Source: CALCLY01 sp900552775 | Lineage (GTDB): Bacteria > Bacillota > Clostridia > UMGS1883 > UMGS1540 | Reading direction: 5' to 3' | Length of the DNA: 64,000 nt | NCBI GenBank assembly: GCA_937966555.1 | Contig: CALCLY010000016.1 | Location: forward strand, 124,001-188,000 | Part shown: positions 60,395-64,000 of the stretch, in pieces | Layout: each line of letters starts with the position of its first letter | Numbering within the stretch: position 1 is the first letter of the stretch | Position numbers and translations under genes: made by a program | Notes under the pieces: model-generated | What the model was told of the DNA's origin: nothing | Database searches by the model: none | The model's input: only the letters and a program-made list of their open reading frames with translations

Positions 60395-61462
60395 CTATTC
60401 GCCCAAAGCGAAATCCGGGTTGCTGAAATAGTCAATTTTCATTGCGCGTTTAACGTCCGAAAGTGTTTCGGCAGCCTTTTTCTCCGCCTTTTCGCTTCCT
60501 TGTTTAAGAATTTCGTAAACATCGGGAATACGTTTTTCCCATTCATGGCGGCGTGTTCTTATAGGCTCAAGCTCCGCCTCCAAAACCTTGTTTAAAAACT
60601 TTTTAACTTTCATATCTCCGAGACCGCCGCGTGTGTAATGCGCCTTAAGCTCGTCAAGATTTGCATACTCGGGAAGAAACTCCGCAAAATATTCATCTTT
60701 GCAAAAAGCGTCAAGATATATAAACACCGTGTTGTTTTCAAGATTTCCGGGGTCTTCCACGCGTATATGATTGGGGTCTGTAAACATGGACATTACCTTG
60801 CGTTTTACCTCCGCGCAATCATCGGAAAGGTAAATGCAGTTCCCCAGAGATTTGCTCATTTTTGCTTTTCCGTCTATACCCGGAAGTCTCAGGCACGCGC
60901 TGTTCTGCGGCAGCGCTATCGCCGGATCCACAAGCGTTTCACCGTAAACGGCGTTGAATTTATGAACGATTTCCTTGCACTGCTCAAGCATCGGCAGCTG
61001 ATCTTCTCCGACAGGCACGGTTGTGGCACGGAACGCCGTAATGTCCGCCGCCTGGCTTATGGGATAGCAGAAAAAGCCTACCGGGATACTCGCTTCGAAA
61101 TTTCTCATTTTAATTTCGGATTTTACCGTGGGGTTTCTCTGAACTCTCGAAACCGTAACCAGATTCATGTAATAAAAAGTAAGCTCCGTAAGCTCGGGCA
61201 CCATGGACTGAATAAAAATCGTTGATTTTTCGGGGTCGATTCCGCACGCGAGGTAGTCCAGCGCAACATTTATTATGTTGCCGCGCACCTTTTCGGGATG
61301 CTCGGCATTGTCGGTCAGCGCCTGAGCGTCCGCAATCATTATGTATATTTCGTCAAATTCGCCGCTTTCCTGCAATCTTACGCGCTCTTTAAGCGAGCCG
61401 ACATAGTGCCCCACATGGAGCTTGCCTGTGGGGCGGTCGCCCGTTAATATAATCTTATTCAT
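60395..61462 (-). CDS. trpS: Tryptophanyl-tRNA synthetase
   Basis: A 355-residue class I synthetase. The HIGH-type motif is GKLHVGHYVGSLK and the KMSKS loop is KAKMSKSLGNC. DRPTGKLHVGH at the N-terminus and PVGEDQLPMLEQCKEI are typical of TrpS. It has a consensus promoter and a short leader; no T-box elements are seen. Confidence 0.96.
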   Translation of the reverse strand: MNKIILTGDRPTGKLHVGHYVGSLKERVRLQESGEFDEIYIMIADAQALTDNAEHPEKVRGNIINVALDYLACGIDPEKSTIFIQSMVPELTELTFYYMNLVTVSRVQRNPTVKSEIKMRNFEASIPVGFFCYPISQAADITAFRATTVPVGEDQLPMLEQCKEIVHKFNAVYGETLVDPAIALPQNSACLRLPGIDGKAKMSKSLGNCIYLSDDCAEVKRKVMSMFTDPNHIRVEDPGNLENNTVFIYLDAFCKDEYFAEFLPEYANLDELKAHYTRGGLGDMKVKKFLNKVLEAELEPIRTRRHEWEKRIPDVYEILKQGSEKAEKKAAETLSDVKRAMKIDYFSNPDFALGE

Positions 61463-61496
61463 ATTTTAAATCCTCCGATATTTTTTCGCTGCCTAT

Positions 61497-61525
61497 ATTA
61501 TATATGAATAAACCGGGTTTGTCAA
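61497..61525 (-). promoter_or_regulatory. Sigma-A promoter of trpS
   Basis: Minus strand TTGACA (61520-61525), 17-bp spacer, TATAAT (61497-61502). Confidence 0.8.
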
Positions 61526-61587
61526 CCGCTCAAAATTCTTATACCTGCCAAAAATAAATTTTCTTAAAACTTTTATAAAAAAATCTA

Positions 61588-61616
61588 TTTACAAAAAGCG
61601 CTTATTGGGTTACAAT
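61588..61616 (+). promoter_or_regulatory. Sigma-A promoter of galE
   Basis: TTTACA (61588-61593), 17-bp spacer, TACAAT (61611-61616). Confidence 0.65.
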
Positions 61617-61647
61617 ATTTACAGAATAAAAGAAAGGGTTGATTTCT

Positions 61648-62652
61648 ATGAAAATATTGGTTACGGGCGGAGCCGGTTATATAGGCTCTCACACCTGCGT
61701 TGAGCTTTTGAACGCCGGCAGAGAAATTGTTGTTGTTGACAATTTTGCAAATTCCAAGCCGGAAGCTCTCGATAAAATACGTGAAATAACGGGAAAAGAT
61801 TTTAAATTTTACGAAGCCGATCTCTGCTGCAAAGACAGCGTAAAGAAAATATTCGACGAAAACGAGATTTCATGCGTTATCCACTTTGCAGGTCTTAAAG
61901 CTGTCGGAGAATCGGTTGCAATCCCGATGAAATACTATCACAACAATCTTTTAAGCACACTTGTTCTCTGCGAAGAAATGGCGGCTCACGGCTGCAAAAA
62001 CATTGTTTTCAGCTCCTCGGCAACGGTTTACGGCGACCCTGCCTCCGTTCCGATTACGGAAGATTTTCCGCTTCACACCACCAATCCTTACGGCACAACA
62101 AAACTTATGATCGAAAGAATTTTAAGAGATATCTATGTGTCGGACAACGAGTGGGGCATTGTTCTTCTGCGCTACTTTAACCCCATCGGCGCACACAAAA
62201 GCGGACTTATCGGCGAGGACCCGAACGGCATTCCCAATAACCTTCTCCCCTATGTCGCAAAGGTTGCCTGCGGCAAGCTGCCGTGTCTCAGCGTTTTCGG
62301 CAACGATTACGACACCGTGGACGGCACCGGCGTAAGAGACTATATCCATGTTGTTGACTTAAGCCTCGGTCACTTAAAGGCTGTCGAAAAGCTTGAAAAG
62401 GGCAGCGGAGTATATACGTATAATCTCGGCACGGGCAACGGCTACAGCGTTTTGCAGGTTGTGAAGGCGTTTGAGAAGGCAAGCGGCAAAAAGGTCAATT
62501 ACAAAATAACAGACAGACGCCCCGGAGACATTGCCGAGTGTTATGCAGACCCGACAAAAGCGGCAAAAGAGCTTCACTGGAAAGCAAAATACGGCATTGA
62601 CGAAATGTGTGCCGATGCATGGAACTTTGCCAAGAAAAACTGGGAGAACTGA
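61648..62652 (+). CDS. galE: UDP-glucose 4-epimerase
   Basis: A 334-residue extended SDR enzyme interconverting UDP-glucose and UDP-galactose. The NAD motif GGAGYIGSHT is at residues 7-16. The catalytic SSSATVYG ... YGTTK set, LRYFNPIGAH, and GVRDYIHVVDL are all present. ATG 61648 was chosen with AAAGGG upstream. A tiny ORF and a terminator follow. Confidence 0.96.
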   Translation: MKILVTGGAGYIGSHTCVELLNAGREIVVVDNFANSKPEALDKIREITGKDFKFYEADLCCKDSVKKIFDENEISCVIHFAGLKAVGESVAIPMKYYHNNLLSTLVLCEEMAAHGCKNIVFSSSATVYGDPASVPITEDFPLHTTNPYGTTKLMIERILRDIYVSDNEWGIVLLRYFNPIGAHKSGLIGEDPNGIPNNLLPYVAKVACGKLPCLSVFGNDYDTVDGTGVRDYIHVVDLSLGHLKAVEKLEKGSGVYTYNLGTGNGYSVLQVVKAFEKASGKKVNYKITDRRPGDIAECYADPTKAAKELHWKAKYGIDEMCADAWNFAKKNWEN

Positions 62653-62654
62653 AT

Positions 62655-62732
62655 ATGATTAAATTCGATGTATGGGTGAGAAACGATGAAGATATCGTAA
62701 AAATTCCGGGCGGAAAAATAGTTTATCTTTAA
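62655..62732 (+). CDS. 25-residue ORF after galE
   Basis: ATG 62655 lies 2 bases after the galE stop and is preceded by GGGAG inside the end of galE, so it may be translated by coupling. The peptide (MIKFDVWVRNDEDIVKIPGG, then KIVYL) resembles no family I know and may be the head of a degraded gene. A terminator follows 14 bases later. Confidence 0.35.
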   Translation: MIKFDVWVRNDEDIVKIPGGKIVYL

Positions 62733-62746
62733 ATTTAAATAGCGGA

Positions 62747-62784
62747 AATACTCCGGGAATCCATTTTCCCGGGGTATTTTTTGT
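62747..62784 (+). terminator. Intrinsic terminator of galE
   Basis: Twelve-bp stem AATACTCCGGGA / TCCCGGGGTATT (62747-62758 and 62767-62778, one wobble) followed by TTTTTTG. Confidence 0.85.
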
Positions 62785-63039
62785 GTAATAATACTTTTAT
62801 TCGTTTCTTTTTTCGCCTTAATATCAAAATCGTGCTATGCGCCGCCCGCAATCATTGACGGAAGAACCATGGTTCCGATGCGCTTTATATTTGAAAAGCT
62901 CGGGGCCGCAATCTCATGGGAGCCGGACGCTAAAAAGGTTTCGGCGGAAAAGGACGGCATCGCGGTTAAACAATTAAAGGCTGTTGAGAAAATTGATTTA
63001 TCTTCAATAAAGTTGCCGGATGAATCAAATGAACAGTGA
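62785..63039 (+). pseudogene. Remnant of a secreted copper-amine-oxidase-like (stalk) domain protein
   Basis: The frame ending at TGA 63037-63039 reads as a signal-peptide-like stretch (VIILLFVSFFALISKSCYA) joined directly to the second half of a copper amine oxidase N-terminal-like repeat (PPAIIDGRTMVPMRFIFEKL, GAAISWEPDAKKVSAEKDG). The first strands of that repeat are missing, no ATG or ribosome site is present, and the protein stops about 20 residues after the domain. I read it as an internally deleted and truncated gene of the PF07833-type surface family. Confidence 0.55.
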
Positions 63040-63130
63040 AAAACTATGTGATTAAGGAAGCAGTGTTTCAAAGTATAAAGGGAGCATAACAAAATCGCAA
63101 TTATCATATGAAGAATAAAAAAATAAGAAC

Positions 63131-63290
63131 TTGAACTTTTGACCTTTTTCTGTTATTATATAATCATAAATGTTGGTGCCGATTTGAAGGAATAGTCGAA
63201 AAAACTGTCGATGGTTCGAATATCTCTATGGTTCGGCTTTCCCGGAAAATCGACAAGATTCACTTACTTGAGCTTGTCGATTTTGTTTTA
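63131..63290 (+). ncRNA. Candidate short transcription unit (promoter to terminator, about 120 bases)
   Basis: A promoter TTGAAC (63131-63136), 17-bp spacer, TATTAT (63154-63159) is followed about 90 bases later by a perfect 12-bp hairpin AAAATCGACAAG / CTTGTCGATTTT (63246-63257 and 63273-63284) with GTTTTATT behind it. No ORF with a ribosome site fits between. Either a small RNA or the leader of a lost gene. Confidence 0.4.
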
Positions 63291-63422
63291 TTAAATGTTA
63301 TTCACCTTTCCTTAAAAGACTCCCTGTCGTCCTGCTATGAATATTCATATAAAGCCTTTGCAATATACAGAGAAGAGTCCCGAAAATATTGCAGAAAATA
63401 TTACATTCATCGGAAAGTGTGA

Positions 63423-63656
63423 TTGGAAAAACACGCGTATTTTATACCGGAGACAGAGTATATAATCAACGATTTAAGAGAAGCACACACCGCAAAACAT
63501 CGCTTTTTGCAGGTAATTTTGTTTGCAGACACCGGGATTATTGAACGTGTATTGAAATATAATTATGAAAAAGCGCGGCTTTTTAAACCGTATTTCAATC
63601 GGCAAACGATTTACAAAGCTTATAAAAAAGGAGAACAGATTTATCATGAAGCTTAA
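63423..63656 (+). CDS. Unrecognised 77-codon frame upstream of the PHP gene
   Basis: The frame starts at TTG 63423 directly after an in-frame TGA (63420-63422) and runs to TAA 63654-63656, overlapping the PHP start by 11 bases. The product (MEKHAYFIPETEYIINDLRE, ending YKKGEQIYHEA) is not recognised. The same frame is open upstream of the TGA from about 63150, so this could be the tail of a longer gene broken by one stop. There is no ribosome site at the TTG. Coding status is doubtful. Confidence 0.35.
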   Translation: MEKHAYFIPETEYIINDLREAHTAKHRFLQVILFADTGIIERVLKYNYEKARLFKPYFNRQTIYKAYKKGEQIYHEA

Positions 63657-64000
63657 ATTTGACAATGATTTACACATCCACAGTAAGCTATCTTTATGTT
63701 CGGATGACCCGCTGCAAACGTGTGAAAGAATATTGAAATATGCGGCGGAAAATAACCTGAGCACAATTTGTGTTACAGACCATTTTTGGGACGATAACGT
63801 TCCGTGCGACTCCGAATGGTATCGTATACAGAACTATGCGCATATTGCCGCTTCAAAGCCATTGCCGCAGAGTGAAGGGAATAGAGTGAAGGGAATATTA
63901 AATTTTTATTTGGCTGCGAAACCGAGATGGATAAAAACTTTAATATTGCCATCGCAAAAGAAACATTTAATAAATTTGACTTTGTTGTAATACCTCCGAC
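63646..64000 (+). pseudogene. PHP-domain phosphatase gene frameshifted by a 14-bp duplication (continues past window)
   Basis: ATG 63646 with AAAAAGGAG upstream begins a PHP-domain protein: NDLHIHSKLSLCSDDPLQ (metal-binding HxH) and TICVTDHFWDDNVP (DH ligand), like histidinol-phosphatase-type enzymes. After residue 75 (KPLPQ) the frame is shifted by a perfect 14-bp tandem repeat. Removing one copy restores SEGNIKFLFGCETEMDKN, then AIAKETFNKFDFVVIPP to the window edge. As written, the product diverges and stops at 63990. Confidence 0.75.
63869..63896 (+). repeat. Perfect 14-bp tandem duplication
   Basis: AGAGTGAAGGGAAT occurs twice head to tail (63869-63882 and 63883-63896) inside the PHP gene. 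Since 14 is not a multiple of three, it throws the downstream part out of frame. Confidence 0.9.

Noticed and set aside
61463..61647. T-box or other amino-acid-responsive leader upstream of trpS
   Set aside because: The trpS leader is only about 30 bases after the -10 box; no specifier stem, T-box sequence or terminator is present.

Overview
The window looks like chromosome from a low-to-mid GC, endospore-forming Firmicute of class Clostridia, probably a gut Oscillospirales- or Christensenellales-like lineage (the family level is inference). Supporting signs are the sporulation genes yabP and yabQ beside divIC and yabR, WalRK with WalHI, the c-di-AMP receptor DarA next to holB and ricT, meso-DAP dehydrogenase, consensus sigma-A promoters (TTGACA, 17 bp, TATAAT) and strong GGAGG ribosome sites. 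No rRNA, CRISPR array, plasmid or phage module was seen. Most genes from 8.3 to 43 kb and from 48.7 to 61.5 kb are on the minus strand.

Layout. 1-5.4 kb: iron cluster feoA-feoB, three tiny membrane or Cys-rich proteins and a P1B-type metal ATPase, an arrangement that recalls ferrosome (fez) clusters. 5.4-8.3 kb: accessory island with a RelE-type toxin remnant, a small helix-turn-helix protein, a secreted repeat protein, a promoter-to-terminator unit that folds into a convincing structured RNA, and a HicBA pair whose toxin has lost its middle. 8.3-11.5 kb: an ABC exporter. 11.5-17.7 kb: ATP synthase operon atpBEF-A-GDC with no separate atpH; a delta C-terminal domain appears to be fused to the N-terminus of alpha, and subunit c carries a signal-like leader. 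17.9-25.1 kb: ddh, phosphoesterase, thrC, pgi, ispF, ispD, carD. 25.2-28.5 kb: two sugar-degradation genes (GH88 and an unassigned glycosidase-like protein). 28.6-35.2 kb: the Pho regulon pstSCAB-phoU-phoP-phoR. 35.3-37.4 kb: a divergent EF-G paralogue. 37.5-43 kb: walRK, then a secreted protein with a WalR box and a pseudoknotted leader, then walHI.

43.1-48.7 kb is mostly plus strand: mntP, two tRNA-Leu genes, an MscS channel, a nitroreductase, darA-holB-ricT and a polysaccharide deacetylase. 48.7-53.6 kb: an S-component-like membrane domain fused to GGDEF, mtaB, yabR, divIC, yabQ, yabP and an HPr-like protein without the phosphocarrier His. 53.7-56.6 kb: Cys-tRNA(Pro) deacylase, an organophosphate-type MFS transporter and a DeoR regulator, then a MITE-like repeat. 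56.6-61.5 kb: membrane proteins (one family member split by a frameshift), pyridoxal kinase, DUF6062, pgsA, trpS. 61.6-64 kb: galE and a decaying stretch with a copper-amine-oxidase-domain remnant, a short putative RNA unit and a PHP phosphatase gene disrupted by a 14-bp tandem duplication.

The candidates most worth following are the delta-alpha fusion, the ferrosome-like iron cluster, the structured RNA near 7.2-7.5 kb, the WalR-controlled pseudoknot leader near 40.4 kb and the S-component-GGDEF fusion. All assignments come from reading the sequence; no database search was run.
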